Below, one piece after another: positions 1 to 11,449 of a DNA stretch of 64,000 nucleotides. The notes beneath the pieces were generated by a model. That model had not been told where the DNA came from, searched no databases, and was given only the letters and a program-made list of their open reading frames with translations. The DNA comes from Siphonodentalium dalli. Its lineage: Eukaryota > Mollusca > Scaphopoda > Gadilida > Siphonodentaliidae. The stretch is taken from contig CP136064.1 in NCBI GenBank assembly GCA_032622095.1, forward strand, positions 37,870,426 to 37,934,425, written 5' to 3'. The first letter of the stretch is position 1; each line of letters opens with the position of its first letter. Both the position numbers and the translations under genes were made by a program.

Positions 1-2094
1 TAATTTGTAGTATATAGATGCCAAAAAAGAGACTATTAAGAGGTGCGTCTGGTAAGTGTATATAAGATGGTAAGTATAACTCCCGTTTTACGGGCACCGC
101 ACGTCGGAAATGAAGGGCATTAGTTCTGAGAATTTGCTCCCATATAAATTCAAATGCCTCTATTAAACAATAATAACAAAATAATTATTCGTAGTTTATG
201 AACTTTATGTAAGCACTAAGCAGATTCAGAAATCATTTTGATTATATAAATTGAACGAATAAATCGGAAAAATACTCCCAACTCTCGTCGGGCCACGTGC
301 TTCGTGAGCCTGTTCGTGAATTTGGGATTGTGCATTAATTGAATTTGAAGTTCGTGATCGTGCCTTAATTCAAAGTCGGGAATCTCTCAATTCATTCGAT
401 TGTCAATACCCATAACCAATTGAAAACTTCAAAAGCGGAATAGCACGTGACCGCTGAACATCTGCTATCACGCGTGCCGCGGAGTATACACATGCGCCGG
501 CACATTAAAAGAAAAACCGCCGTGACGTGAAACCAAGACGGAACTAGATTACTCTGTCGGCCCGACCTCAAATGAAGCCGCAACTGAAAGTTACATTGTC
601 ACAAATGTTTGCTTGATAGGGTTTCTGGGTTAGATTAGTGCTTTAAATACGGTCCAAAATATTGACTCTTAAGTTGAGATAAGTTCTTTGCAAATACGCT
701 GTATGCCAGCGTTCTTGTGTTGTTGTATAATATGCATTGTTATTTAAACTAAAAAAGTCGATTTTCAAAATGAAAATCGATTAATCGGCACCACTGACGA
801 TTGTTCGATTATTCCCAAAATCGCGGCAAGCCTAACGGTAACCATCTTAAAATTTGTGCTATTACTTAAACAAGTGATGTATAGCATCGGTGATCTCGGT
901 AAAAAAAATGTTTCGAATGATATTATGATAATAATGACCACTAAACTCAGAGCTAGCCAATGCAGGGGTGGAATGATAATTGGTGTGTGCCTCAGGAAAT
1001 AAATAATAAAATAAAAAAATGCTCGCATGCTTCTCAAAATATTTTGGTCTGAGAAACAGAAAATTGGCATTGCGTGGCCTAAAGGCTGTTGATTAATTTG
1101 CATCTGAATTGCAGCCTTCCTATGATAAATAAAGTCTCAATGCAAGAACCACTTTATAGTCCTATTACAAAGAACCACTTTATAGTCCTATTACAATCAG
1201 TACACACACTAATAATTTTAGTTCCATTGTTTCTGTTCTGTGAGGACAAATGGATACTTCAATTGCAGAGAAGAGACCCTTATCTCTGCCTAAAAGGGAG
1301 TGCACATTTGAGTGAAAAGATATTGCTTATGTCCCTAGCTAGACTGGTCCTTGCTTCAATCAGTTAGACCAACAAAAAAAAAGTTTTGGTTCTCAGGCCC
1401 CGCCGCATTGAATAAAAAGGGCCGCATTAGGCCTTTTTATTGCAACGCCTGATGTTATGACAAAAAAACTTACGAAAAATAAATTTGAAAAAAATAAAAT
1501 AAAAAAATATTTTATCAACATGTCCATAGCAGATATACAGTGTTGAATATCAGTGTGCATTGAGCTCTAACATGTAATGTGTTAAAAAGTGACTTGCAGG
1601 CTTACAACATGAAGTAGATGACTACAATTAAGAAAATGATTAGCTGATCCTCATGCTCTTCTTACAATTAGTCATTGTGAACAACTTACACTAAATGTAA
1701 CTTTATACAATTGAAAGGCACAGGACTAAATTCAGGATCACATATTAGAATGGGGAGGTATCTTTGTACATGCTTACTATGCGCAGAAAAAAATAAAAAA
1801 TAAAACCCTCCCTCCCTCATTGATTTGAAAAAATAATTGCCCGAGAACCAAAAAACTTTTTTTTATAGGCCTTATTAACTCAAAATATTCTGTTCTGGGT
1901 ACCTTCATTTATATAATAGTCCAATCTTAAGTCAAATATTTAAAACATATATATCAAAGTACAGACAAATCTTTCCTGTGATCATTTATGTCTATCAACA
2001 ACAGTGGGCAATGTGTTTGGAAATAAGCTACTTCCATATTGTGAGGAAATTACAGGCTGTTACCTATGTAACCTGTTGTATGCTTCATTTTCAG
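1..2094 (+). other. UBE2F intron (5' part outside window)
   Basis: I see no exon similar to the N-terminal half of UBE2F here, so this is probably one intron or the end of one. It is AT-rich with several A runs. A 26-bp tandem duplication sits at about 1144-1195. Two donor-like GTAAGT sites occur near 51 and 69, without a recognisable exon before them. The short open frames on both strands resemble nothing I know. Confidence 0.5.
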
Positions 2095-5000
2095 CCTCCG
2101 AAAGTTACATGTTGTACTAGGATATGGCACCCAAACATAACAGAAGACGGTGAAGTTTGTTTAAGTCTTCTACGAGAGAGTTCCATAGATAGCTTAGGTA
2201 CAGTACAAGAAATACTCTTAACCCTTCGTAGACTAAATGGATTCTCCCACTCAGGTAGAGTCCTATGTATTGAAGGGAATTGTTCTATGGGAACTACTCG
2301 TCAATGAATACTTAGTATAGAAAGGGTTAATTAATAATAATGATGTACATCTAGGATTCTAGGTACTCATGCACATTTGATGTTTAACCCTTTCAGTACC
2401 AGGGGCCGATCTCATCGGCCCTAATTTACGGTCTGTAAAATCGGCCCTAAAAAAAAAAAAAATTTGTTTTTTTGTTTGTTTGAATTTTTTTTGGGTATGC
2501 TTAAGCATGCTATAGCGAATTTAAAAACAAACTGGATAAAACCTTAGGGGCATGTTATAACTCAAAACTATCACCAAGTATTCATAGTAATAATTTTGAT
2601 GCCAATGAAAAACGTGAGATTCACTGGCACTAAATCTACAAAATAAGTCTGTTAAAGAATATAAGAAAAAAATTATTAAAATTGTAAAATAAATTGTAAA
2701 CAATAATAACAAATGATGAATTGTTTTTAGGCCAATGCATTCTCTTATATATGCGAGGCGACCTATGGTCGACTCGCATATATAAGAGAATGCATTGGCA
2801 CAGGGTATATGGGTTGATACAAAAATCGGACCTGGCACTCAAAGGGTTAAAGAACAATTTTCACCAATTGGTCTTATTTTCCTAGTATTTTGTTTAACTT
2901 TTCATTTCATTTTCATTAACTGTCCTCTTATAATGAAATTTTAACTGATATGTATTATATTTCCATATTCTGGAGAATTCTTATTTTGGTAATACTAATG
3001 ATTTCTTCATGCTGCTTATAAATATCCTGTGTGTTCACCTTCATTCAGTTAGTTACACCAACAAGTAAAGCGTATCGCATACAACAGCCCTTTTTGCCAA
3101 TAACAATATATTGTGGTATGTCACAATCACATTCCCTGATATTAACTGGATATCCTCAAATGTGTTGAAAAATCTTTGAATTAAATATCTTAAAGTATAC
3201 ATGTCCATGACCAATATTCCATATAATATGCCAAACAGCAAGGCAGAGTTAAATCAAGGTATGCTGAAGAAGAGACAAAGAACAGAACATTGTCTTCTCT
3301 TGAGTCTACCAGAACCAATGTCACTTACTGAGACAAAGGAATCTTTATCTCTCTAATCAACTGAGCTACCTCCCATATATCATTCATTGCCTTACAATCA
3401 AAAGGACATCCATTTATGGGCAAAATCATATTTACACGTGCAAACACTTTCCCACCACAACTTCAGCTTGTGAAAATTTCACACCTCTCACTCAATCAGA
3501 ACCTCATTTTTATTATCCCCGATAAGACATTTTCCTTTTACTGTCTTGTTCATCTACAAATGAAAACTAGTAAGATGAGTCCTTTTGATACTAAATTTTT
3601 TTATCTTGGCAACAAATGGAACGAAATAGCTCTGACAAAAACTTGCAACAACAATTTTTTGTGTGGATATTAGGTTGGCTAGGGATCAGGTTATAAATTT
3701 TCAAAGGGTGTGTTTGGCCTCTCTTCAGACAATAGTTACACTATAAAGAACAGCCAAATTAAAATAAAAAACTGTTTGTTATAGTCGAATTATGTCATTT
3801 TGATTCTGAGATGACGATATCCCTCTATCTTTATTGCTAAATTATCCCGTCCTCTATATTCTTCTGTCTCTTTAATTCAGGTTGGGCACCAACTCGAAAA
3901 CTCAAGGATGTTATTTGGGGTTTAACGTCACTCTTCTCGGTGAGTAAGAGCAATAAGTCTCAAGTTCAATGAATGACTTGATAGTTCATTGTCTGTATTA
4001 TTGAATAACTTGATAGTTCATTGTCTGTATTATTGAATAACTTGATAGTTCATTGTCTGTATTATTGAATAACTTGATAGTTCATTGTCTGTATTATTGA
4101 GTTCATCTGTATTATTGAAAAAACTTGCTAATTAATTACCTGTATTATTGAATAACTTGCTAGTCAATTGTCTTTATTATTGAATAACTTGCTAATTAAC
4201 CTTTCCATTACTGGTGCATCTTGAAATTTTGCGAAAACACTGTGCCAGTGCATTCTTATAAAATGCGAGTCTCCCATAGTGAGCCTCGCATATATAAGAG
4301 AATGCATTGGCCTAACAATATTTACCTTGACCTTTAAGCCAGAACATTATCTTATCTATGTGAGGCTGCCTATGGCACATGATATTTAATGCTGCACCAG
4401 CGCTGCTCCAATCATGAAGGGGTTAATTACCTGTATTATTGAAAGTGTGATAATTACCAACTGTAAATGTGAACTAATTAGTATCACAGAACCATTGAGA
4501 GTAATAAATGAAATCGGTGTCATAAACTGAAGCTCATTTTGAAAATATTTTGCAATAATATTTAAAGATTTCAATTTTGCTCTAGGGTGTTTTTATTGAC
4601 TGGCTTGAGTCCTGAGTAAAAAGTTAGATAGAAAAAATAACATCAGAATTGCTTAAAATTTTATATAGTGTGTCTGATATTTGCAGAATGATGTTCCCAG
4701 AGGGTGAATTTGGTGATCCTAGCCCGCTGAACGGGATAGCATCACTAAAATCACCCTCTGGGGACCTCATTCTGCAAATTTCAGATCCATTATCTCCAGC
4801 CTTGATCAATTGCTTATCCACATGTAACAAATGAAGCCTATGTATTAGAAGCATATCTTATTTGTTTTTCAGGATTTGCTTAACTTTGATGACCCAATCA
4901 GTATAGAGGTAGCTGAACTTTATAATAAGGACAAGGTATGAAACCCCATCACTACAAGCTTCGGGCTTCGGGCTTCAGAATATTCAATGGCTAGCTGTTC

Positions 5001-5807
5001 AAGATAGTCAGTAAGCCTTGAAATAGGGTGTCTGTCATTTGCAGAATGAGGTCCCCAGAGGGTGAATTTAGTGATGCTACCCCGCATAGCTTTCATATTG
5101 TTTGTATGTTTGGCTATTCATAACACTGAAATTAATCGCTATGTTCATTCTAATGAACTCACAAATATTATAACCATGACATTGCCGAGAACTGTGCTGG
5201 TATTGAATACATTGTGCACATTAGTCACTACTGGTGGTTTATGATCCACTTTATTCAGTCGATGCCTTAAACAACCAGCGACAGTAGTTAAACCACACCC
5301 AGCCAATAGGCCATATTACGTAATACTTCCATTGATGTTATTATATTAGGTCTGATTAATCGATTATAGGTGATTATTGAGAATCAATAATCGTGGCACC
5401 TCTTTTGGTGGCTAGAATCACCCTTTTAGCCCTTTTTATCAAAAAGGTAGATGAAAGGTGGTGAAAAAATTAATTTCATAAGATTTTTAGAAACAATGTT
5501 TTATTCAATTTATAAAAATAAAGTTATTTCTTCCATAACAATTTCATTTCAAATTGAATACTTTAATCCTTTCATGGCGGGAGGTGTGCTGGATCCTGTG
5601 CCAGTGCATTCTCTTAAATAGGGAGCCTCGTATACATGTAAGAGATTGCATTGGCACAGGGTTTTTGCAAAATTCAGTCATGAATACTTTAATATGTGTG
5701 GGTCGTGTGATCCCTTTACAACATAACTAAACCCAAATGTATATTAATTATTACAGGATTCCTTTATAATGAAGGTCAAAGATTACATACAGCTATATGC
5801 CAGATGA
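2095..5807 (+). CDS. UBE2F: UBE2F, NEDD8-conjugating enzyme E2 F (C-terminal four exons)
   Basis: E2 enzyme that carries NEDD8 as a thioester and, with RBX2/SAG, passes it to cullin-5 (family knowledge). Exons read from the sequence: 2095-2197, 3881-3939, 4873-4935 and 5757-5807 (stop 5805-5807). All junctions are AG/GT and phases agree (0, 1, 0, 0); together they encode 91 residues, the same as the matching part of human UBE2F. The first exon holds the E2 HPN tripeptide in IWHPNI and the catalytic Cys (codon 2158-2160) in VCLSLLRE. The second gives [15 protein letters not shown], typical of UBE2F and unlike UBE2M. The third gives [16 protein letters not shown] and the fourth ends [11 protein letters not shown]. 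The N-terminal exons (NEDD8-E1 docking tail and first half of the UBC fold) are not found at 1-2094, so they should lie upstream of the window. A continuous open frame at 1978-2307 runs through the first exon but its ends are intronic. Introns carry foldback repeats; coding sequence looks intact. Confidence 0.95.
2384..2850. mobile_element. TTAA-flanked palindrome-bearing MITE (family P1), piggyBac-like
   Basis: TTAA at 2384-2387 and 2847-2850 bounds a 459-bp non-coding element. Its ends are CCCTTTCAGTACCAGG on the left and, complemented on the right, CCCTTTGAGTGCCAGG. A 69-bp palindrome with one mismatched pair lies at 2731-2799, starting GCCAATGCATTCTCTTATAT and ending with its complement. 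A TTAA target and CCC-initial ends are the hallmarks of piggyBac elements (established); no transposase is present. It sits in the UBE2F intron between 2197 and 3881. Confidence 0.8.
3965..4195. repeat. Minisatellite, period about 32 bp
   Basis: Tandem copies of a unit reading TGAATAACTTGATAGTTCAT then TGTCTGTATTAT begin just after the UBE2F exon ending at 3939. The first four copies are nearly identical; later ones diverge (TTGCTAATTAATTACC variants). It lies in an intron. Confidence 0.85.
4196..4426. mobile_element. P1-family TTAA MITE, short copy
   Basis: TTAA at 4196-4199 and 4423-4426 flanks 223 bp. It begins CCTTTCCATTACTGG and ends CATGAAGGGG. It holds a decayed version of the P1 palindrome at about 4245-4313 and part of a second near 4340-4380. 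It is in the UBE2F intron between 3939 and 4873. Confidence 0.7.
4668..4786. mobile_element. R2-family hairpin MITE
   Basis: A foldback in which GTGTCTGATATTTGCAGAAT on the left pairs with the complementary ATTCTGCAAATTTCAGA on the right. The arms share the motif CCCAGAGGGTGAATTTGGTG. Because it is palindromic it is open on both strands (4649-4834 +, 4624-4854 -), but it is a repeat. A truncated half-copy follows at 5013-5091, starting AAGCCTTGAAATAGG. Confidence 0.8.
5573..5692. mobile_element. P1-family MITE, degenerate, with 12-bp flanking duplication
   Basis: A P1 palindrome remnant (about 5593-5662) lies between TTAA sites at 5573-5576 and 5689-5692. The left end reads TCCTTTCATGGCGGGAGG. 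The 12 bases GAATACTTTAAT occur on both sides, longer than a plain TTAA duplication. It is 65 bp upstream of the last UBE2F exon. Confidence 0.6.
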
Positions 5808-5920
5808 TGAATGTTTGATCTAGATAGCTGCTTCCTTTCTGCATAAAGCTGATGTGATTTTACAGACAAAAAAAGGACTGACACAAGGATGGATGCTGAC
5901 GACCATATGATGACAGACAG

Positions 5921-6306
5921 AGTTTAGTGTGCCTGTCATTTGCAGAATGAGGTCCCCAGAAGGTGAATTTAGTGACGCTATCCCGCATAGTGGGCTAGCG
6001 TCACTAAATTCACCTCTGGGAACCTCATTCTGCATGGCCTCATCTGCTATGGGAGACATAGACTCAGATCGAAGTTCCCAAATGGTGAATATTGTGATGT
6101 ACACCCATTGGGAACCTCGATTATGCAATGTGTTGTCTGCTAATTTGGGGATATTGAGAAACTAAACTAAAAAAAAATGGAATCTATGTGAAGAAGTTTC
6201 TATAGAAATTTGATAATAAAGAAACTCTCCAGAGAAGATGAGGCCTAAGCAGGATAGCATCACTAAATTCACCCTCTGGGGACCTCATTCTGCAAATGAT
6301 TGTCGT
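5921..6306. mobile_element. R2-family element, long form
   Basis: The left hairpin (5928-6040) carries the GAATGAGGTCCCCAGA-type motif in both orientations. A second diverged hairpin lies at 6065-6128, then a half hairpin at 6255-6300 ending TTCTGCAAATGATTGTC. The same internal order is seen at 6677-7077 and 49264-49640, so the three are copies of one element of about 400 bp. It lies just downstream of the UBE2F stop; open frames on both strands here are palindrome artefacts. Confidence 0.75.
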
Positions 6307-6344
6307 TTTTCATGAACTCCTTTTTGTTTTTGCTTGATGCAGTT

Positions 6345-6492
6345 GCTTCGTATATATAAGAGAATACATTGGCCTGACAATATTTACCTTGACCTTGTAA
6401 GCCAGTGCATTCTCTTATATATGCGAGGCTCCCTATGGGAGACTTGCATGTATATAAGAGAATGCAATGGCACAGGGTATTTAAAGGGTTAA
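6345..6492. mobile_element. P1-family MITE, left-truncated
   Basis: The right end is intact (ATTTAAAGGG next to TTAA 6489-6492) and a full P1 palindrome lies at about 6405-6474. On the left only half of a second palindrome (about 6345-6385) remains, so the element has lost its left terminus. Confidence 0.65.
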
Positions 6493-6676
6493 TGAACGTT
6501 ATTTATTTTATCTTGACAACCCTGTCCCTCATTTGGACAATGACCTTTAATGGATCTATGTACTAGATATGTTGACAGTTTCTCTTGAATGATATCTGTT
6601 GATAGCGTCAAAATGTATAAATTATGATCTCATCCGGTACTGCTTATGTGTATCGGCTGAACAAATTGTTAGTACA

Positions 6677-7077
6677 CAAGTTTGCAAATAGTGTGTCTGT
6701 CATTTCCAGAATGAGGTCCCCAGAGGGTGAATTTAGGGACGCTATCCCACACGATAGGCTAGCATCACCAAATTCGCCCTATGGGAACCTCATTCTGCTG
6801 AGTTCTCAACTGCTATGGGAGACCTAGGATCAGATTGAAGTTCCCCATTTGAAGTTGGTGATGTTCACTCATTAGTCACCTCGGTTATGCATTTTATCTT
6901 CTGCAAATTAAGGGGATATAGAAACTTCTCAGAAGGGAAAAGTTACTAAAAACAATGTTAATTTGAGACTATAGATACTTCCCTGAATATGTATGCCTAA
7001 GCAGAATTAGGTCCCCAGAGGGTGAATTTTGTGATGCTAGCCCACTGCAAATGACAGTCACACTATTTACAGGCTTG
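6677..7077. mobile_element. R2-family element, long form, with terminal inverted repeats
   Basis: The ends pair as CAAGTTTGCAAATAGTGTG and CAAGCCTGTAAATAGTGTG (the latter on the complementary strand at 7077). The interior carries the R2 hairpin and a block shared with the copy at 49264-49560. About 20 bp of flank, roughly GAACAAATTGTTAGTACA, is present on both sides. Confidence 0.7.
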
Positions 7078-7254
7078 ATTGGCAGAACAAAATGTTAGTA
7101 CATTGATTAGGAACAAATGGTGTAAGATATTCTCTGTGAGAAAAGTGCTGATTGATGCGACAGGGTATGTTAAATAATTGTTCATTGTCAATGTGTGATT
7201 TAGCTCTTCAAAATTGTTAGCATTGTACTTCTGAGAATATTATGCAGGAATTAA

Positions 7255-7430
7255 AGCTGAGTTTAGGACTCCCATAGTAGATGAGGCTAAGCAGAATGAG
7301 GTCCCCAGAGGGTGAATTTAGTTATTCTCGCCTGCTGTGCAGTAGAGCGTCACTAAATTAACCCTCTGGGTCACTAAATTAACCCTCTGGGGACCTCATT
7401 CTACAAATGTCCGGCACCATATTCTCAGGC
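7255..7430. repeat. R2-family hairpin, truncated copy
   Basis: Opposed copies of the GAGGTCCCCAGAGGGTGAAT motif near 7300 and 7395 form a hairpin; the right arm carries a short extra tandem duplication of TCACTAAATTAACCCTCTGG. No intact termini are seen. Confidence 0.7.
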
Positions 7431-7432
7431 CT

Positions 7433-7777
7433 GGTTCTGTGCTCACTTACTTAAATCGTCTGTTAACCCTTTACCCAACAGAACGGCCCTGTGCCAATGC
7501 ATTCTTTTATATATGCGAGTCGACCATAGGTCGCCTCGCATATATAAGAGAATGCATTGGCTTAACACATTAAAAATTATAAAATTGTTAAAGAATGTAA
7601 GAAAAAATGGTAAAAAGTGTTAAAAAAAGATTTTGTTTAGGCCAATGCATTCTCTTATATATGCGAGGCGACCTATGGTCGACTCGCATATATAAGAGAA
7701 TGCATTGGCACAGGGCATGACTGTAACTATCACAATGTGGTCAAGGTTCTGTGCTCACTTACTCGAACGTCTGTTAA
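7433..7777. mobile_element. P1-family MITE with two palindromes and about 33-bp flanking duplication
   Basis: It begins after TTAA 7463-7466 with CCCTTTACCCAACAGAACGG. P1 palindromes lie at 7492-7561 and 7645-7713 around an AT-rich spacer. The right terminus is missing: instead the left flank (GGTTCTGTGCTCACTTAC and on to GTCTGTTAA, 7433-7466) is repeated at 7745-7777. The intact relative at 19354-19787 shows what the full element looks like. Confidence 0.75.
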
Positions 7778-9021
7778 ATTTGTTTTTAAACAGCGCTCCA
7801 AAGTGAAAGGAGCAGTGTTGTGTTCAAATGGACATATTGTCTTCAAGGTAAAGAGCTGCATATAGTGGGTTAATCCTTTACTCATTGATGAGTAGTTCCT
7901 TATGAATTGTTCTGATAGGCTGTTGATCTTATTGCCTGAACATTTCCCACCAATAAATAGGAATCTTTTCATGTCTTCTTTCCTGAACACCCCTCCAAAT
8001 GGATAATAGACCATTGAATTATATACTTTTCGTGTGTACCAATACCATACATACATAATGCCGACGTCTGGATCAACTATCTGTCAGTCATCTGTCCATC
8101 TTGACACACATGCCATCCGATGCGATAACTCAAGTATTTTTGATCTGATCGTGTTCATATTTTATAAGCAGGTTTATGACACCCCCCCCCCCCCAGTTCA
8201 ACTTTTTGATGTTGGTGTGTCCTGCTGAATTGCTATGATGCTGGTAGGGCAAAATGATGCTGTTGAGAAAAATTACCGCTATTACCGCTGCCTGGAGTTG
8301 TGTAATCGAATCAACCAGAATGTTATATATTGTAAATACAGTTAACATGAAGTTGTTCTGGCACGCTGTTCTGAGTAACCCTATGGAACGCATCCAGAGA
8401 TTTAATCACCAGAAAAAAAGATATCTCCCTTCATAGCATGTAATGTCGATAAAAATTGCTTTTCGTGCAGATTCTGTTAAATTTTTTGGAGGGTTGAATT
8501 ACAAAGGAGATAAATGAACCCTGTTTCATTGAATATTCAGGGATTCAAGCATGAAAAGAAGTTGGCTCATTCACAAACTGTTTGTTGTCTATTAACACAT
8601 TCAACAGAGAGATTATATTTTCAATGCAAGACCCAACGCATACCTGTTATGGCGTGAAAGCATGTACATCATGACTTGCCGCTTTCTTGTTTAAAAAAAA
8701 TAATGTGGTTTATTATCTGAAGCAGAGAGAATTTGACTTGTATTTGTGAGAATAAAGATTTAGATGTTGGGAATTGAAAGGTTTTGTATTATCGTAGAAT
8801 TCATCCTTAACAGATAAATATATCTGAAATAAACAGTTATTCCGATATGCAGCCTATGAGCATCAATTGGAAGTTCTGTGTTGTAACACACACAATGCAC
8901 CCATCTGAATTGAAAAACACAGGCAATGGATTCTGGCATCACAACTAACCAGTGCAGCGCTACATCAAATAACACTTTTAAATGTAACTTTCACTCTGAA
9001 TGGATGATCTTTGTTTATACT

Positions 9022-9790
9022 TTAAAGAGACCCCACTGCACTCGCAATGGAAAAAAGTCGCAAAAAACATAAAAGTATGTTAAAACATCATCACTGAGAA
9101 CTTGGAGAAATAGATAAACTTTGTTCTTATATTCATTAATGATGGTTCTCCAATAACGAAACTTTGTGTGTTGAAACCATTGTTATGTAAACAATAGTGT
9201 TACAGTGATTTGTCAACAAACATTGTTAATTAATTAGTAAGATAAAATATTTTAGTCTGAATACGAATTTCAAAATATTTTTCAATGCTCTGACCATTTC
9301 CAATGTTTACCATCATGTTTTGTTTAACCCTTTGAGTGCCAGGTCGATTTTTGTATCAACCCATATACCCTGTGCCAATGCATTCTCTTATATATGCGAG
9401 TCGACCATAGGTCGCCTCGCATATATAAGAGAATGCATTGGCCTAACAATTGTTTTTTTACAATTTTAATAATTTATTCTTATATTCTTTAACAGATTTA
9501 TTTTGAAGGTTTAGGGCCGATGAGATCGGCACCTGGCACTCAAGGGGTTAAACTTTGGTACCTATTGGACTAATTGGACTTGTATTGATAATTCCACTGT
9601 AATATTTACATAACAATTGATTTGACATGTGAAATCTCATTATTGGAGCGTTATTAATAATCTACATATTTTAAAGAACAAAGTCAATCTATTTCTTCAT
9701 GTACTTGTTGATGACAGTTGTTTTACAGACTTTTATGTTATTTTTCATGAACCCTGATAAACCCACTACGAAGGCCTTGTGTCCTGTTAA
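9022..9790. mobile_element. R6-family TTAA foldback element with nested P1 element
   Basis: TTAA at 9022-9025 and 9787-9790 bounds the element. Arms of about 130 bp pair: the left around AGATAAACTTTGTTCTTAT, the right as the complement of AGATTGACTTTGTTCTT. The right end reads TTGTGTCC next to TGTTAA, like the TTGTGTCCCTTTAA end of the copy at 43816-44834. A P1 element (9324-9551) is nested between the arms. Confidence 0.7.
9324..9551. mobile_element. P1-family MITE, 220-bp copy
   Basis: TTAA at 9324-9327 and 9548-9551. The ends CCCTTTGAGTGCCAGG and, complemented, CCCTTGAGTGCCAGG match those at 2846, and one 69-bp palindrome lies at about 9376-9441. It is nested in the R6 foldback. Confidence 0.85.
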
Positions 9791-9813
9791 TCATAGATGC
9801 GACCACTTGTGTT

Positions 9814-10067
9814 CAAGCCTTGAAATAGCGTGTCTGTCATTTGCAGAATGAGGTCCCCAGAGGGTGAATTTAGTGATGCTACCATGCATAGCGTGCTAGC
9901 ATCACCAAATTCACCCTCTGGGGACCTCATTCTGCTTACACCACAGCAGAATGAGGTTCCCAGAGGGTGAATTTGGTGATGCTAGCCTGCTATGCAGGGT
10001 AGCATCACCAAATTCACCCTCTGGGGACCTCATTCTGCAAATGACAGACACCCTATTTCAAGGCTTG
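9814..10067. mobile_element. R2-family MITE, complete: two hairpins, 8-bp target duplication
   Basis: A 254-bp element with perfect terminal CAAGCCTTG/CAAGGCTTG. Each half contains its own hairpin (GAGGTCCCCAGAGGGTGAAT paired with its complement). The 8 bases CTTGTGTT occur directly on both sides (9806-9813 and 10068-10075), a target-site duplication. An 8-bp duplication with a C-initial inverted repeat is typical of hAT transposons (established), but no hAT transposase is present, so the assignment is inference. Confidence 0.85.
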
Positions 10068-10800
10068 CTTGTGTTCTGACCTGGCTTCTGCTGACATGCA
10101 GATAGCTACCTCTCCTCTTCATATTCCTTTTTATCTGGCATTGTGCTTACTGAACTGATTGAGAAAAATGAATCCAGTGAAAGTTTTTTGTTGAAGTGTA
10201 TTGGTTTTTGTTTATTCAATGTGTTTTTGTACATATTTATAAAAAAATAAACTATTTCGTTGTAACTTTAACTCTTTCAATCCTCCCAATATGCAACCAT
10301 GATTCTATTTCTAATATGACCATATGGATCTAAGTAGCATATTCACTTATTCGTTTTGGCATAATAGCCCAAATGAGCAACAAATTATCAAATTCGGAAG
10401 CATTATTTGCACTTATTGTAAATTGTGGTATTGCAGTATTTTATCTAGGTACCCATGTGCTATGTTCTCCTGAATAAAATCAACATTTAATTATTATTTA
10501 AAAAAAAAAAAAAAAAATCCAACCTGATCAATGTACTTTTAGAGCTGAAACGAACTAGATATTTACTAGTTCATTATGAACAATATGAATTCTTTATTCT
10601 CATCCGCTGTACATGGGAGACTTTAATGTAGCAAATTAGAAGAGTCGTATATTATTTCTATTATAGCAATGATGTTATTTGTTGCTAGTACAATGTATTT
10701 GCTACATTTGTTGAAATAAATGCATAAATTATTTTCTATATACATCTGAATATATTGGAGTGTTTCACACCACTTTGAAAGTGAGAATAATATAAAGTTA

Positions 10801-10959
10801 TTATACAATGTTGTGTACAGTATGTGTTTTTCTTGTACGAGTCCAGGTTGTGGTGAAAAGTCATATTGGACGAGATCAACAGTATCGAGTCCAATATGAC
10901 TTTTCACCACAACCTGGACGAGTACAAGAAAAACTCATACTGTACACAACATTGTATAA
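10801..10959. repeat. Near-perfect hairpin, arms about 68 bp
   Basis: The left arm from 10801 (TTATACAATGTTGTGTACAG) pairs with the right arm ending 10959; the loop is about 19 bases around 10870-10888. Arms carry TCCAATATGACTTTTCACCA on the right side and its complement on the left. The loop-proximal motif GTCCAATATGACTTT recurs twice at about 11246-11272, outside the hairpin. Open frames on both strands here simply mirror the palindrome. Confidence 0.9.
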
Positions 10960-11449
10960 TGACATTTTTATTATCCATCTGTATGTTTATCAAAATTTTG
11001 GGAATAAAACTTTTGTGGTATTTGTCGGCACTTAATTCTCTTATAAAAGCATGTATTTTGATCATCAGAAAGCATGATTTGGAAAAGTAAACACGGAAGT
11101 GAGAAAAAAAAAACTCAATGCGGAAGTGAAACGTCTGCTAAAATCCATCAGTGTTGCGCGTGCATCACATTTTGCAATATAATTAATTTGTGACTTCACA
11201 GAGTCCAATAAAAAGTGATATTGTACAGTTGGGAGTCCAATATGACTTTCGGGAGTCCAATATGACTTTTTCCAGGACTATCACGTGGTGGCTTTTGCCC
11301 AATCGGAAATGGTGTTAGTTAAGGGATGGATTATAATATAATATACTAACATGCCTCGGTGTACTTTTTTAAGTTCACAAAAGCCTCTTTCCATTCCAAT
11401 AGTTCCAGCTATGTTGCTGATTAGTGACCAATATCTTCTCAATTGCAGA

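Noticed and set aside
2718-2815. Palindromes with spacing that at first look like CRISPR repeats
   Set aside because: Copies are dispersed over tens of kb, lie in TTAA-bounded elements, and there are no regular spacers; the genome is eukaryotic.
5929-6165. Frames on both strands downstream of UBE2F with RMRSPEGEF-like peptide
   Set aside because: The peptide is encoded by the R2 hairpin and recurs wherever R2 is present.
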